In this document: one piece after another, positions 45,420-58,663 of the stretch
How the letters are laid out: each line of letters begins with the position of its first letter
Numbering within the stretch: position 1 is the stretch's first letter
DNA from: Eledone cirrhosa
Lineage: Eukaryota; Mollusca; Cephalopoda; Octopoda; Eledonidae
Direction of reading: 5' to 3'
DNA: 64,000 bases
NCBI GenBank assembly: GCA_964016885.1
Contig: OZ024749.1
Coordinates: 21,369,270-21,433,269, forward strand
The notes under the pieces: model-generated
What the model saw: the letters and a program-made list of their open reading frames with translations, nothing else
Databases searched by the model: none
What the model was told of the DNA's origin: nothing
Position numbers and translations under genes: made by a program

Positions 45420-47071
45420 TGGGTAGGGTTAAGTTTAGGGTTAGGGTTAGGGGTAGGGTTAGCGTTAAGTTTAGGGTTAGGGTTAGGGTTTGGAGTAGGA
45501 TTTAGGGTTAGATTTAGGGTTACATTTAGGGTTAAGATTTTTTCATCTTTTCGATTTTTTCAATTTTTTGATTTTTTCGACTATTTCATTATTTCACTTT
45601 TTCATTATTTCACTTTTTTTTCATTATTTCACTTATTTTCGATTTTTCCATTTTTTGCATTTTGGGATTTTTCCATTTTTTCAATTTTTTAATTTTTTTA
45701 ATTTTTTAGCGTTAGGGTTAGGGTTAGGGTTAGGTTTAGGTTTAGGGTTAGTGTTAGGGTTAGGGTTTATGATTTAGGGTTTCGGTTTAGGTTTATGGTT
45801 AGGGTTAGTGTTAAGGTTAGTGTTAGTGTTTCGGTTAGAGTTAGGGTTAGAATTAGGGTTTAGGAATTAGGGTTTAGGGTTAGGGTTAGGGTTAGGTTTA
45901 GTGTTAGGTTTAGGGTTAGGGTTAGGGTTAGGGTTACGGTTTAGGATTTAGGGTCTAGGTTTAGGGTTATGGTTAGGGTTAGGGTTAAGGTTAGTGTTAG
46001 TGTTTCGGTTATAGTTAGGGTTAGGGTTTAGGGTCAGGGTTAGGGTTATGGTTAGGGTTAGGATTAGTGTTAGTGTTAGTGTTACGGTTAGAGTTAGAGT
46101 TAGGAATAGGGTTTAGGGGTAGGGTTAGGTTTAGTGTTAGGGTTAGGGTTACGTTTTTTCATTTTTTTTATTTTTTCACTTTTTCTAATTTTCGATTTTT
46201 TCATTTTTTCATTTTCTCAATTTTTTAGCGTTACGGTTATGGGTAAGGTTAGCGTTAAGGTTAGGGATAGGTTTAGGGTTAGGTTTGGGGTTAGGATTAT
46301 GGTTAGGGTTAGGGTTAATGTTTAGGATTTAGGGTTTAGGGTTAGGGTTAGGGTTAGGGTTAGTGTTAGTGTTACGGTTACAGTTAGGGTTAGGGTTAGG
46401 ATTTAGAGTTAGGGTTTCGTTTTTTCATCTTTTCTATTTTTCATTTTTCGATTTTTTCATTTTTCGATTTTTTTAGATTTTTTCATTTTATCCTTCTTTC
46501 GATTTATTCGATTTTTTCATTTCTTTCAAATTTTTTTTCATTTTTTCGATTTTACGATCTTTTCGATTTTTTTTCATTTTTTCACTTTTTCATTTTTTCG
46601 AGTTTTCGATTTTCTGGATTTTTTCATATTACCATTTTTTCGATTTTTTCTATTAGATTTTTTTTGATTTTTTGATTTTTTCATTTTTTCGATTTTTTAG
46701 TTTTATTGTTTACGGTTAGGGTTTAGGGTTAGGTTTAGGGTTAGGATTTAGGGTTAGTGTTAGGTTTAAGGTTAGGGTTATGGTTAGGGTTATGGTTAGG
46801 CTTAAGGTTAATGTTTAGGGTTTAGGGTTTAGGGTTAGGGTTAGGGTTAGGGTTAGGTTTAGTGTTAGGGTTTAGGGTTAGGGTTTGGGGTTGGGTTAAG
46901 TTTAGGGTTAGGGTTAGGGGTAGGTTTAGCGTTAAGTTTAGGGTTAGGTTTAGCGTTAGGGTTAGGGTTAGGAGTAGGATTTAGGGTTAGGTTTAGGGTT
47001 ACATTTAGGGTTAACATTTTTTCATTTTTTCGATTTTTTCAATTTTTCGATTTTTTAGTGTTATTGTTTAC

Positions 47072-47102
<31 letters not shown>

Positions 47103-49740
47103 GATTTAGGGTTAGTGTTAGGGTTAAGGTTAGGGTTATGGTTGGGGTTATGGTTAGGGTTAAGGTTAATGTTTAGGGTTTAGGGTTTAGGGTTAGGCTT
47201 AGGGTTAGGGTTAGGTTTAGTGTTAGGGTTTAGGGTTAGGGTTTGGGGTTGGGTCAAGTTTAGGGTTAGGGTTAGGGGTAGGTTTAGCGTTAAGTTTAGG
47301 GTTAGGTTTAGCGTTAGGGTTAGGGTTAGGAGTAGGATTTAGGGTTAGGTTTAGGGTTACATTTAGGGTTAACATTTTATCATTTTTTCGATTTTTTCAA
47401 TTTTTCGATTTTTTCTATTTTTTCATTATTTCACTATTAAATTTTTTTTCGATCTTTTCATTTTTTCCTTTTTTGGAATTTTATATTTTTTCGATTTTTT
47501 CATTTTTTTCCTTTTTGGGATTTTTATATTTTTTCGATTTTTTCACTTTTTTCATTTTTTTAATTTTTTAGCGTTAGGGTTAGGGTTAGGGTTAGCGTTA
47601 GGGTTAGGGTTAGGGGTAGGGTTAGCGTTAAGGTTAGGGTTAGGGTTAGGGTTATGGTAAGGGTTAGGATTAGGATTTAGGGTTAGGGTTAGGATTAGGA
47701 TTTAGGGTTAGGGTTAGGGTTATGTTTAGGGTTTTTTTCATTTTTACGATTTTTCAATTTTTCGATTCTTTCGATTTTTTCATTATTTCATTTTTAAATT
47801 TTTTTTCGATTTTTTCATTTTTTCCTTTTTGGGATTTTTCCACTTTTTCGATTTTTTTCATTTTTTCATTTTTTTAGCGTTAGGGCTATGGTTATGGATA
47901 GGGTTAGTGTTTAGGGTTTAGGGTTTAGGGTTATGGTTAGGGTTAGGGTTACGTTTAGTGTTAGGTTTAGGGTTAGGGTTTGGGTTAGGGTTTAGGATTT
48001 AGGGTTTAGGTTTAGGTTTATGGTTAGGGTTAGGGTTAAGGTTAGAGTTAGAGTTAGGATTAGGGTTTAGGGTTAGGATTAGGGTTTATGGGTAGGGTTA
48101 GGTTTTGGGTTAGGGTTAGGATTACGTTTTTTCATTTTTTTTATTTTTTCCCTTTTTCTATTTTTCGACTTTTTCATTTTTTCATTTTCTCAATTTTTTA
48201 GCTTTAGGGTTATGGGTAAGGTTAGCGTTAAGGTTAGGGATAGGTTTAGGGTTAGGGTTAGGGTTAGGGTTAGGGTTAGTGTTTGTGTTACGGTTACAGT
48301 TAGGGCTAGGGTTAGGATTTAGCGTTAGGGTTAGGGTTTCTTTTTTTCATTTTTTCGATTTTTTCGTTTTTCGATTGTTTTAGATTTTTTAATTTTATCC
48401 TTCTTTCGATTTTTTCGATTTTTTCATTTTTTTTTAATTTTCTTTTTTGTGATTTTTTCCATTTTTTCATTATTTAACTTTTTAATTTTTTTTAGATTTT
48501 TTCCTTTTTTCCTTTTATGGATTCTTTCATTTTTTCAATTTTTTAGCGTTACGTTTCGGGGTATGGACAAGGTTAGGGTTAGGGTTAAGGTTTGTGTTAG
48601 TGTTACGGTTAGAGTTAAGGTTAGGGTTAGGGTTTAGAGTTAGGGTTAGGGTTATTGTTAGGGTTAGGATTAGTGTTAGTGTTAGTGTTACGGTTTGAGT
48701 TAGAGTTAGGATTAGGGTTTAGGGTTAGGGTTAGGTTTAGGGTTAGGGTTAGGGTTAGGATTAGGGTTAGGGTTAATGTTAAGGATTTAGGGTTTAGGGT
48801 TAGGGTTAGGGTTAGGGTTAGGGATAGTGTTAGTGTTATGGTTACAGTTAGGGCTAGGGTTAGGATTTAGTGTTAGGGTTAGGGTTTCGTTTTTACATTT
48901 TTTCGATTTTTTCATTTTTCGATTTTTAAATTTTTAGATTTTTTTAGATTTTTTAATTTTATCCTTATCTCGATTTTTTCGATTTTTTTTTTTGATTTTT
49001 TCATCTTTTTTAGAATTTTCTTTTTGATTTTTTCGATTTTACGATTTTTTCGATTTTTTCATTTTTTCACTTTTTCATTTTGTCAAATTTTCGATTTTCT
49101 CAATTTTTTCATTTTACCATTTTTGCGATTTCTTCTATTTTGAGATTTTTTTCGATTTTTTCATTTTTTCATTTTTACGATTTTTTTCGGGTTACGGTTG
49201 GGGTCAGGGTTAAGGTTTAGGTTTAGGATTTAGGGTTAGGGTTAGGGTTACGATTTAGGGTCAGTGTTAGGGTTAAGGTTAGGGTAATGTTTAGGGTTAT
49301 GGTTAGGGTTAGGGAAATGTTTAGGGTTTAGGGTTTAGGGTTAGGGTTAGGTTTAGTGTTAGGGTTAGGGTTTAGGGTTAGTGTTAGGGTTAGGGTTAGG
49401 GTTAGGGTTAGGGTTAGGGTTAAGTTTAGGGTTAGAGTTAGGGGTAGGGTTAGCGTTAAGGTTAGGGTTAGGTTTAGCGTTAGGATTAGGGTTAAGGTTA
49501 GGAGTAGGATTTAGGGTTAGGGTAGGGTTAGGTTTAGGGTTAAGGTATTTCATTTTTTCGATTTTTTCATTATTTAACTTTTAAATTTTTTTTCGATTTT
49601 TTTATTTTTTCCTTTTTTTGGATTCTTCCATTTTTTCGAATTTTTCATTTGTTCATTTTTTCAATTTTTTAGCGTTACGTTTAGGGGTATGGATAGGGTT
49701 AGGGTTAGGGTTAAGGTTAGTGTTAGTGTTACGGTTAGAG

Positions 49741-49765
<25 letters not shown>
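45381..49765 (+). repeat. 4.39 kb sub-unit U, copy 2 (4385 bp)
   Basis: Second head-to-tail copy. Landmarks from 41749 onward are shifted by exactly 4385 bp. The only changes I noted are a few substitutions (for example TTATTTTCG near 45633 for TTTTTTTCG) and one hexamer. The T-block set is the same as copy 1. Confidence 0.92.
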
Positions 49766-49780
<15 letters not shown>

Positions 49781-50232
49781 TGGTTAGGGTTAGGATTAGT
49801 GTTAGTGTTACGGTTAGGGTTAGGATTAGGGTTTAGGGTTAGGGTTAGGGTTAATATTTCGGATTTAGGGTTTAGGGTTAGGGTTAGGGTTATTGTTAGT
49901 GTTACGGTTACAGTTAGGATTATGGTTAGGATTTCGGGTTAGGGTTAGGGTTTCGTTTTTTCATTTTTTCGATTTTTTTCATTTTTCGATATTTTCATTT
50001 TTCGATTTTTTTCGATTTTTTCATTTTATCCTTCATTCGATTTTTTCATTTCTTTCGAATTTTCTTTTCATTTTTTCGATTTTACCTTTTTTTCGATTTT
50101 TTCACTTTTTCATCTTTTTGAATTTTCGATTTTCTAGATTTTTTCATTTTACCATTTTTTCGATTTTTTCTATTTTTAGATTCTTTTCGATCTTTTCATT
50201 TTTTCAGGTTTTCGATTTTTTAGTGTTAGGGT

Positions 50233-50267
<35 letters not shown>

Positions 50268-50371
50268 GATTTAGGGTTAGTGTAGGGTTAAGGTTAGGGT
50301 TATGGTTAGGGTTATGGTTAGGGTTAAGGTTAATGTTTAGGGTTTAGGGTTAGGGTTAGGGTTAGGGTTAG
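49766..50371 (+). repeat. Segment following U2, with T-block b at 49953-50222
   Basis: Variant TTAGGG with the uncommon strings GTTAATATTTCGG and GGATTTCGGGTTAGGG, then a family-b block with TTTATCCTTCATTCGA, exiting CGATTTTTTAGTGTTAGGG. The same sequence follows the third sub-unit at 58029-58634 (offset 8263 bp). Confidence 0.88.
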
Positions 50372-50697
50372 GGTTACAGTTAGGGTTAGGGTTAGGATTT
50401 AGAGTTAGGGTTAGGGTTTCGTTTTTTCATTTTTTCGATTTTTTCATTTTTCGATTTTTTCATTTTTCGATTTTTTTAGATTTTTTTCATTTTCTCCTTC
50501 TTTCGATATTTTCGATTTTCTCGATTTTTTCATGTTACCATTGTTTCGATTTTTTAGTGTTATTGTTTAGGGTTAGGGTTAAGGGTTAGGGTTAGGGTTA
50601 GGATTTAGGGTTAGTGTTACGGTTAAAGCTAGGGTTATGGTTAGGGTTATGGTTAGGATTAAGGTTAATGTTTAGGGTTTAGGGTTTAGGGTTAGGG

Positions 50698-50730
<33 letters not shown>

Positions 50731-52038
50731 TGGGTAGGGTTAAGTTTAGGGTTAGGGTTAGGGGTAGGGTTAGCGTTAAGTTTAGGGTTAGGGTTAGGTT
50801 TAGCGTTAGGGTTAGGGTTAGGAGTAGGATTTAGGGTTAGATTTAGGGTTACATTTAGGGTTAAGATTTTTTCATTTTTTCGATTTTTTCAATTTTTTGA
50901 TTTTTTCGACTATTTCATTATTTCACTTTTTCATTATTTCACTTTTTTTTCATTATTTCACTTTTTTTCGATTTTTCCATTTTTTCCATTTTGGGATTTT
51001 TCCATTTTTTCAATTTTTTCATTTTTTTAATTTTTTAGCGTTAGGGTTAGGGTTAGGGTTAGGTTTAGGTTTAGGGTTAGGGTTTATGATTTAGGGTTTC
51101 GGTTTAGGTTTATGGTTAGGGTTAGTGTTAAGGTTAGTGTTAGTGTTTCGGTTAGAGTTAGGGTTAGAATTAGGGTTAGGGTTTAGGAATTAGGGTTTAG
51201 GGTTAGGGTTAGGGTTAGGTTTAGTGTTAGGTTTAGGGTTAGGGTTAGGGTTAGGGTTACGGTTTAGGATTTAGGGTCTAGGTTTAGGGTTATGGTTAGG
51301 GTTAGGGTTAAGGTTAGTGTTAGTGTTTCGGTTATAGTTAGGGTTAGGGTTTAGGGTCAGGGTTAGGGTTATGGTTAGGGTTAGGATTAGTGTTAGTGTT
51401 AGTGTTACGGTTAGAGTTAGAGTTAGGAATAGGGTTTAGGGGTAGGGTTAGGTTTAGTGTTACGGTTAGGGTTACGTTTTTTCATTTTTTTTATTTTTTC
51501 ACTTTTTCTAATTTTCGATTTTTTCATTTTTTCATTTTCTCAATTTTTTAGCGTTACGGTTATGGGTAAGGTTAGCGTTAAGGTTAGGGATAGGTTTAGG
51601 GTTAGGTTTGGGGTTAGGATTATGGTTAGGGTTAGGGTTAATGTTTAGGATTTAGGGTTTAGGGTTAGGGTTAGGGTTAGGGTTAGGGTTAGTGTTAGTG
51701 TTACGGTTACAGTTAGGGTTAGGGTTAGGATTTAGAGTTAGGGTTTCATCTTTTCTATTTTTCATTTTTCGATTTTTTCATTTTTCGATTTTTTTAGATT
51801 TTTTCATTTTATCCTTCTTTCGATTTATTCGATTTTTTCATTTCTTTCAAATTTTTTTTCTTCATTTTTTCGATTTTACGATTTTTTCGATTTTTTTTTC
51901 ATTTTTTCACTTTTTCATTTTTTCGAATTTTCGATTTTCTGGATTTTTTCATATTACCATTTTTTCGATTTTTTCTATTAGATTTTTTTTGATTTTTTGA
52001 TTTTTTGATTTTTTCGATTTTTTAGTTTTATTGTTTAC

Positions 52039-52069
<31 letters not shown>

Positions 52070-52396
52070 GATTTAGGGTTAGTGTTAGGTTTAAGGTTAG
52101 GGTTATGGTTAGGGTTATGGTTAGGCTTAAGGTTAATGTTTAGGGTTTAGGGTTTAGGGTTAGGGTTAGGGTTAGGGTTAGGTTTAGTGTTAGGGTTTAG
52201 GGTTAGGGTTTGGGGTTGGGTTAAGTTTAGGGTTAGGGTTAGGGGTAGGTTTAGCGTTAAGTTTAGGGTTAGGTTTAGCGTTAGGGTTAGGGTTAGGAGT
52301 AGGATTTAGGGTTAGGTTTAGGGTTACATTTAGGGTTAACATTTTTTCATTTTTTCGATTTTTTCAATTTTTCGATTTTTTAGTGTTATTGTTTAC

Positions 52397-52427
<31 letters not shown>

Positions 52428-52971
52428 GATTTAGGGTTAGAGTTATGGTTAGGGTTAGGATTAGGGCTAGTGTTAGTGCTACGGTTAGAGTTAGAGTTAG
52501 GATTAGGGATTAGGGGTTGGGTTAGGTCTAGTGTTAGGGTTAGGGTTACGTTTTTTCATTTTTATTATTTTTTGACTTTTTCAAATTTTCGATTTTTTCA
52601 TAATTTCATTCTCAATTTTTTAGCGTTAGGGTTATAGGTAAGGTTAGCGTTAAGGTTATGGATAGGTTTAAGGTTAGGGTTGGGGTTAGGATTAGGGTTA
52701 GGATTAGGGTTAATGTTTATGATTTAGGGTTTAGGGTTAGGGTTAGGATTAGAGTTAGTGTTAGTGTTAGTGTTACGGTTACAGTTAGGGTTAGGGTTAG
52801 GATTTAGAGTTAGGGTTAGGGTTTCGTTTTTTCATTTTTTCGATTTTTTCATTTTTCGATTTTTTCATTTTTCGATTTTTTTAGATTTTTTTCATTTTCT
52901 CCTTCTTTCGATATTTTCGATTTTCTCGATTTTTTCATGTTACCATTGTTTCGATTTTTTAGTGTTATTGT

Positions 52972-53006
<35 letters not shown>

Positions 53007-53096
53007 GATTTAGGGTTAGTGTTACGGTTAAAGCTAGGGTTATGGTTAGGGTTATGGTTAGGATTAAGGTTAATGTTTAGGGTTTAGGGTTTAGGG

Positions 53097-53102
53097 TTAG
53101 GC

Positions 53103-53135
<33 letters not shown>

Positions 53136-54787
53136 TGGGTAGGGTTAAGTTTAGGGTTAGGGTTAGGGGTAGGGTTAGCGTTAAGTTTAGGGTTAGGGTT
53201 AGGGTTTGGAGTAGGATTTAGGGTTAGATTTAGGGTTACATTTAGGGTTAAGATTTTTTCATCTTTTCGATTTTTTCAATTTTTTGATTTTTTCGACTAT
53301 TTCATTATTTCACTTTTTCATTATTTCACTTTTTTTTCATTATTTCACTTTTTTTCGATTTTTCCATTTTTTGCATTTTGGGATTTTTCCATTTTTTCAA
53401 TTTTTTAATTTTTTTAATTTTTTAGCGTTAGGGTTAGGGTTAGGGTTAGGTTTAGGTTTAGGGTTAGTGTTAGGGTTAGGGTTTATGATTTAGGGTTTCG
53501 GTTTAGGTTTATGGTTAGGGTTAGTGTTAAGGTTAGTGCTAGTGTTTCGGTTAGAGTTAGGGTTAGAATTAGGGTTTAGGAATTAGGGTTTAGGGTTAGG
53601 GTTAGGGTTAGGTTTAGTGTTAGGTTTAGGGTTAGGGTTAGGGTTAGGGTTACGGTTTAGGATTTAGGGTCTAGGTTTAGGGTTATGGTTAGGGTTAGGG
53701 TTAAGGTTAGTGTTAGTGTTTCGGTTATAGTTAGGGTTAGGGTTTAGGGTCAGGGTTAGGGTTATGGTTAGGGTTAGGATTAGTGTTAGTGTTAGTGTTA
53801 CGGTTAGAGTTAGAGTTAGGAATAGGGTTTAGGGGTAGGGTTAGGTTTAGTGTTAGGGTTAGGGTTACGTTTTTTCATTTTTTTTATTTTTTCACTTTTT
53901 CTAATTTTCGATTTTTTCATTTTTTCATTTTCTCAATTTTTTAGCGTTACGGTTATGGGTAAGGTTAGCGTTAAGGTTAGGGATAGGTTTAGGGTTAGGT
54001 TTGGGGTTAGGATTATGGTTAGGGTTAGGGTTAATGTTTAGGATTTAGGGTTTAGGGTTAGGGTTAGGGTTAGGGTTAGTGTTAGTGTTACGGTTACAGT
54101 TAGGGTTAGGGTTAGGATTTAGAGTTAGGGTTTCGTTTTTTCATCTTTTCTATTTTTCATTTTTCGATTTTTTCATTTTTCGATTTTTTTAGATTTTTTC
54201 ATTTTATCCTTCTTTCGATTTATTCGATTTTTTCATTTCTTTCAAATTTTTTTTCATTTTTTCGATTTTACGATTTTTTCGATTTTTTTTCATTTTTTCA
54301 CTTTTTCATTTTTTCGAGTTTTCGATTTTCTGGATTTTTTCATATTACCATTTTTTCGATTTTTTCTATTAGATTTTTTTTGATTTTTTGATTTTTTCAT
54401 TTTTTCGATTTTTTAGTTTTATTGTTTACGGTTAGGGTTTAGGGTTAGGTTTAGGGTTAGGATTTAGGGTTAGTGTTAGGTTTAAGGTTAGGGTTATGGT
54501 TAGGGTTATGGTTAGGCTTAAGGTTAATGTTTAGGGTTTAGGGTTTAGGGTTAGGGTTAGGGTTAGGGTTAGGTTTAGTGTTAGGGTTTAGGGTTAGGGT
54601 TTGGGGTTGGGTTAAGTTTAGGGTTAGGGTTAGGGGTAGGTTTAGCGTTAAGTTTAGGGTTAGGTTTAGCGTTAGGGTTAGGGTTAGGAGTAGGATTTAG
54701 GGTTAGGTTTAGGGTTACATTTAGGGTTAACATTTTTTCATTTTTTCGATTTTTTCAATTTTTCGATTTTTTAGTGTTATTGTTTAC

Positions 54788-54818
<31 letters not shown>

Positions 54819-57800
54819 GATTTAGGGTTAGTGTTAGGGTTAAGGTTAGGGTTATGGTTGGGGTTATGGTTAGGGTTAAGGTTAATGTTTAGGGTTTAGG
54901 GTTTAGGGTTAGGCTTAGGGTTAGGGTTAGGTTTAGTGTTAGGGTTTAGGGTTAGGGTTTGGGGTTGGGTCAAGTTTAGGGTTAGGGTTAGGGGTAGGTT
55001 TAGCGTTAAGTTTAGGGTTAGGTTTAGCGTTAGGGTTAGGGTTAGGAGTAGGATTTAGGGTTAGGTTTAGGGTTACATTTAGGGTTAACATTTTATCATT
55101 TTTTCGATTTTTTCAATTTTTCGATTTTTTCTATTTTTTCATTATTTCACTATTAAATTTTTTTTCGATCTTTTCATTTTTTCCTTTTTTGGAATTTTAT
55201 ATTTTTTCGATTTTTTCATTTTTTTCCTTTTTGGGATTTTTATATTTTTTCGATTTTTTCATTTTTTTCATTTTTTAAATTTTTTAGCGTTAGGGTTAGG
55301 GTTAGGGTTAGCGTTAGGGTTAGGGTTAGGGGTAGGGTTAGCGTTAAGGTTAGGGTTAGGGTTAGGGTTATGGTAAGGGTTAGGATTAGGATTTAGGGTT
55401 AGGGTTAGGATTAGGATTTAGGGTTAGGGTTAGGGTTATGTTTAGGGTTTTTTTCATTTTTACGATTTTTCAATTTTTCGATTCTTTCGATTTTTTCATT
55501 ATTTCATTTTTAAATTTTTTTTCGATTTTTTCATTTTTTCCTTTTTGGGATTTTTCCACTTTTTCGATTTTTTTCATTTTTTCATTTTTTTAGCGTTAGG
55601 GCTATGGTTATGGATAGGGTTAGTGTTTAGGGTTTAGGGTTTAGGGTTATGGTTAGGGTTAGGGTTACGTTTAGTGTTAGGTTTAGGGTTAGGGTTTGGG
55701 TTAGGGTTTAGGATTTAGGGTTTAGGTTTAGGTTTATGGTTAGGGTTAGGGTTAAGGTTAGAGTTAGAGTTAGGATTTGGGTTTAGGGTTAGGATTAGGG
55801 TTTATGGGTAGGGTTAGGTTTTGGGATAGGGTTAGGATTACGTTTTTTCATTTTTTTTATTTTTTCCCTTTTTCTATTTTTCGACTTTTTCATTTTTTCA
55901 TTTTCTCAATTTTTTAGCTTTAGGGTTATGGGTAAGGTTAGCGTTAAGGTTAGGGATAGGTTTAGGGTTAGGGTTAGGGTTAGGGTTAGGGTTAGTGTTT
56001 GTGTTACGGTTACAGTTAGGGCTAGGGTTAGGATTTAGCGTTAGGGTTAGGGTTTCTTTTTTTCATTTTTTCGATTTTTTCGTTTTTCGATTGTTTTAGA
56101 TTTTTTAATTTTATCCTTCTTTCGATTTTTTCGATTTTTTCATTTTTTTTTAATTTTCTTTTTTGTGATTTTTTCCATTTTTTCATTATTTAACTTTTTA
56201 ATTTTTTTTAGATTTTTTCCTTTTTTCCTTTTATGGATTCTTTCATTTTTTCAATTTTTTAGCGTTACGTTTCGGGGTATGGACAAGGTTAGGGTTAGGG
56301 TTAAGGTTTGTGTTAGTGTTACGGTTAGAGTTAAGGTTAGGGTTAGGGTTTAGAGTTAGGGTTAGGGTTATTGTTAGGGTTAGGATTAGTGTTAGTGTTA
56401 GTGTTACGGTTTGAGTTAGAGTTAGGATTAGGGTTTAGGGTTAGGGTTAGGTTTAGGGTTAGGGTTAGGGTTAGGATTAGGGTTAGGGTTAATGTTAAGG
56501 ATTTAGGGTTTAGGGTTAGGGTTAGGGTTAGGGTTAGGGATAGTGTTAGTGTTATGGTTACAGTTAGGGCTAGGGTTAGGATTTAGTGTTAGGGTTAGGG
56601 TTTCGTTTTTACATTTTTTCGATTTTTTCATTTTTCGATTTTTAAATTTTTAGATTTTTTTAGATTTTTTAATTTTATCCTTATCTCGATTTTTTCGATT
56701 TTTTTTTTGATTTTTTCATCTTTTTTAGAATTTTCTTTTTGATTTTTTCGATTTTACGATTTTTTCGATTTTTTCATTTTTTCACTTTTTCATTTTGTCA
56801 AATTTTCGATTTTCTCAATTTTTTCATTTTACCATTTTTGCGATTTCTTCTATTTTGAGATTTTTTTCGATTTTTTCATTTTTTCATTTTTACGATTTTT
56901 TTCGGGTTACGGTTGGGGTCAGGGTTAAGGTTTAGGTTTAGGATTTAGGGTTAGGGTTAGGGTTACGATTTAGGGTCAGTGTTAGGGTTAAGGTTAGGGT
57001 AATGTTTAGGGTTATGGTTAGGGTTAGGGAAATGTTTAGGGTTTAGGGTTTAGGGTTAGGGTTAGGTTTAGTGTTAGGGTTAGGGTTTAGGGTTAGTGTT
57101 AGGGTTACAGTTAGGGCTAGGGTTAGGATTTAGTGTTAGGGTTAGGGTTTCGTTTTTACATTTTTTCGATTTTTTCATTTTTCGATTTTTAAATTTTTAG
57201 ATTTTTTTAGATTTTTTAATTTTATCCTTATCTCGATTTTTCCGATTTTTTTTTTTGATTTTTTCATCTTTTTTAGAATTTTCTTTTTGATTTTTTCGAT
57301 TTTACGATTTTTTCGATTTTTTCATTTTTTCACTTTTTCATTTTGTCAAATTTTCGATTTTCTCAATTTTTTCATTTTACCATTTTTGCGATTTCTTCTA
57401 TTTTGAGATTTTTTTCGATTTTTTCATTTTTTCATTTTTACGATTTTTTTCGGGTTACGGTTGGGGTCAGGGTTAAGGTTTAGGTTTAGGATTTAGGGTT
57501 AGGGTTAGGGTTACGATTTAGGGTCAGTGTTAGGGTTAAGGTTAGGGTAATGTTTAGGGTTATGGTTAGGGTTAGGGAAATGTTTAGGGTTTAGGGTTTA
57601 GGGTTAGGGTTAGGTTTAGTGTTAGGGTTAGGGTTTAGGGTTAGTGTTAGGGTTAGGGTTAGGGTTAGGGTTAGGGTTAGGGTTAAGTTTAGGGTTAGAG
57701 TTAGGGGTAGGGTTAGCGTTAAGGTTAGGGTTAGGTTTAGCGTTAGGATTAGGGTTAAGGTTAGGAGTAGGATTTAGGGTTAGGGTAGGGTTAGGTTTAG

Positions 57801-58003
57801 GGTTAAGGTATTTCATTTTTTCGATTTTTTCATTATTTAACTTTTAAATTTTTTTTCGATTTTTTTATTTTTTCCTTTTTTTGGATTCTTCCATTTTTTC
57901 GAATTTTTCATTTGTTCATTTTTTCAATTTTTTAGCGTTACGTTTAGGGGTATGGATAGGGTTAGGGTTAGGGTTAAGGTTAGTGTTAGTGTTACGGTTA
58001 GAG

Positions 58004-58028
<25 letters not shown>
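53097..58028 (+). repeat. 4.39 kb sub-unit U, copy 3 (4932 bp)
   Basis: Begins TTAGGCTTAGGG at 53097. Its length is exactly 4385 + 547. Landmarks lie 7716 bp from U2 before the 547 bp duplication and 8263 bp after it. Small differences from U2 include CATTTTTTAAATTTTTTAGCG near 55270 where U2 has CATTTTTTTAATTTTTTAGCG. Confidence 0.9.
56556..57649 (+). repeat. 547-bp tandem duplication
   Basis: GGTTACAGTTAGGGCTAGGG begins at 56556 and again at 57103. Each copy carries one family-b T-block with the CGATTTTTTTCGGG exit and its following G-module. The second block reads TTTTTCCGATTT where the first reads TTTTTTCGATTT, with a small T-run change. Confidence 0.93.
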
Positions 58029-58043
<15 letters not shown>

Positions 58044-58495
58044 TGGTTAGGGTTAGGATTAGTGTTAGTGTTACGGTTAGGGTTAGGATTAGGGTTTAGG
58101 GTTAGGGTTAGGGTTAATATTTCGGATTTAGGGTTTAGGGTTAGGGTTAGGGTTATTGTTAGTGTTACGGTTACAGTTAGGATTATGGTTAGGATTTCGG
58201 GTTAGGGTTAGGGTTTCGTTTTTTCATTTTTTCGATTTTTTTCATTTTTCGATATTTTCATTTTTCGATTTTTTTCGATTTTTTCATTTTATCCTTCATT
58301 CGATTTTTTCATTTCTTTCGAATTTTCTTTTCATTTTTTCGATTTTACCTTTTTTTCGATTTTTTCACTTTTTCATCTTTTTGAATTTTCGATTTTCTAG
58401 ATTTTTTCATTTTACCATTTTTTCGATTTTTTCTATTTTTAGATTCTTTTCGATCTTTTCATTTTTTCAGGTTTTCGATTTTTTAGTGTTAGGGT

Positions 58496-58530
<35 letters not shown>

Positions 58531-58634
58531 GATTTAGGGTTAGTGTAGGGTTAAGGTTAGGGTTATGGTTAGGGTTATGGTTAGGGTTAAGGTTAATGTT
58601 TAGGGTTTAGGGTTAGGGTTAGGGTTAGGGTTAG

Positions 58635-58663
58635 GGCTAGGGTTAGGGTTAGGGTTAGGGTTA
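58635..58663 (+). repeat. Junction stretch of TTAGGG repeats
   Basis: Short, nearly perfect repeat between the end of copy II and the first 2.3 kb unit. One TTAGGGC variant lies at the point where copy II leaves its match with 50372. Confidence 0.7.

Larger units (their letters stand above)
38273..50371 (+). repeat. 12.1 kb tandem segment, copy I (12,099 bp)
   Basis: Runs from GGTTACAGTTAGGG at 38273 to the base before the same string at 50372. It includes two head-to-tail copies of a 4.39 kb sub-unit (40990-45380 and 45381-49765) and the 2.4 kb repeat R. No gene is present. Confidence 0.88.
50372..58634 (+). repeat. 12.1 kb tandem segment, copy II (8263 bp)
   Basis: Second copy of 38273-50371, carrying one U sub-unit instead of two and a 547 bp internal duplication. 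The arithmetic closes: about 12,101 - 4385 + 547 = 8263. Landmarks before the sub-unit are shifted 12,101-12,108 bp from copy I, and those after it 8263 bp. No gene is present. Confidence 0.9.
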
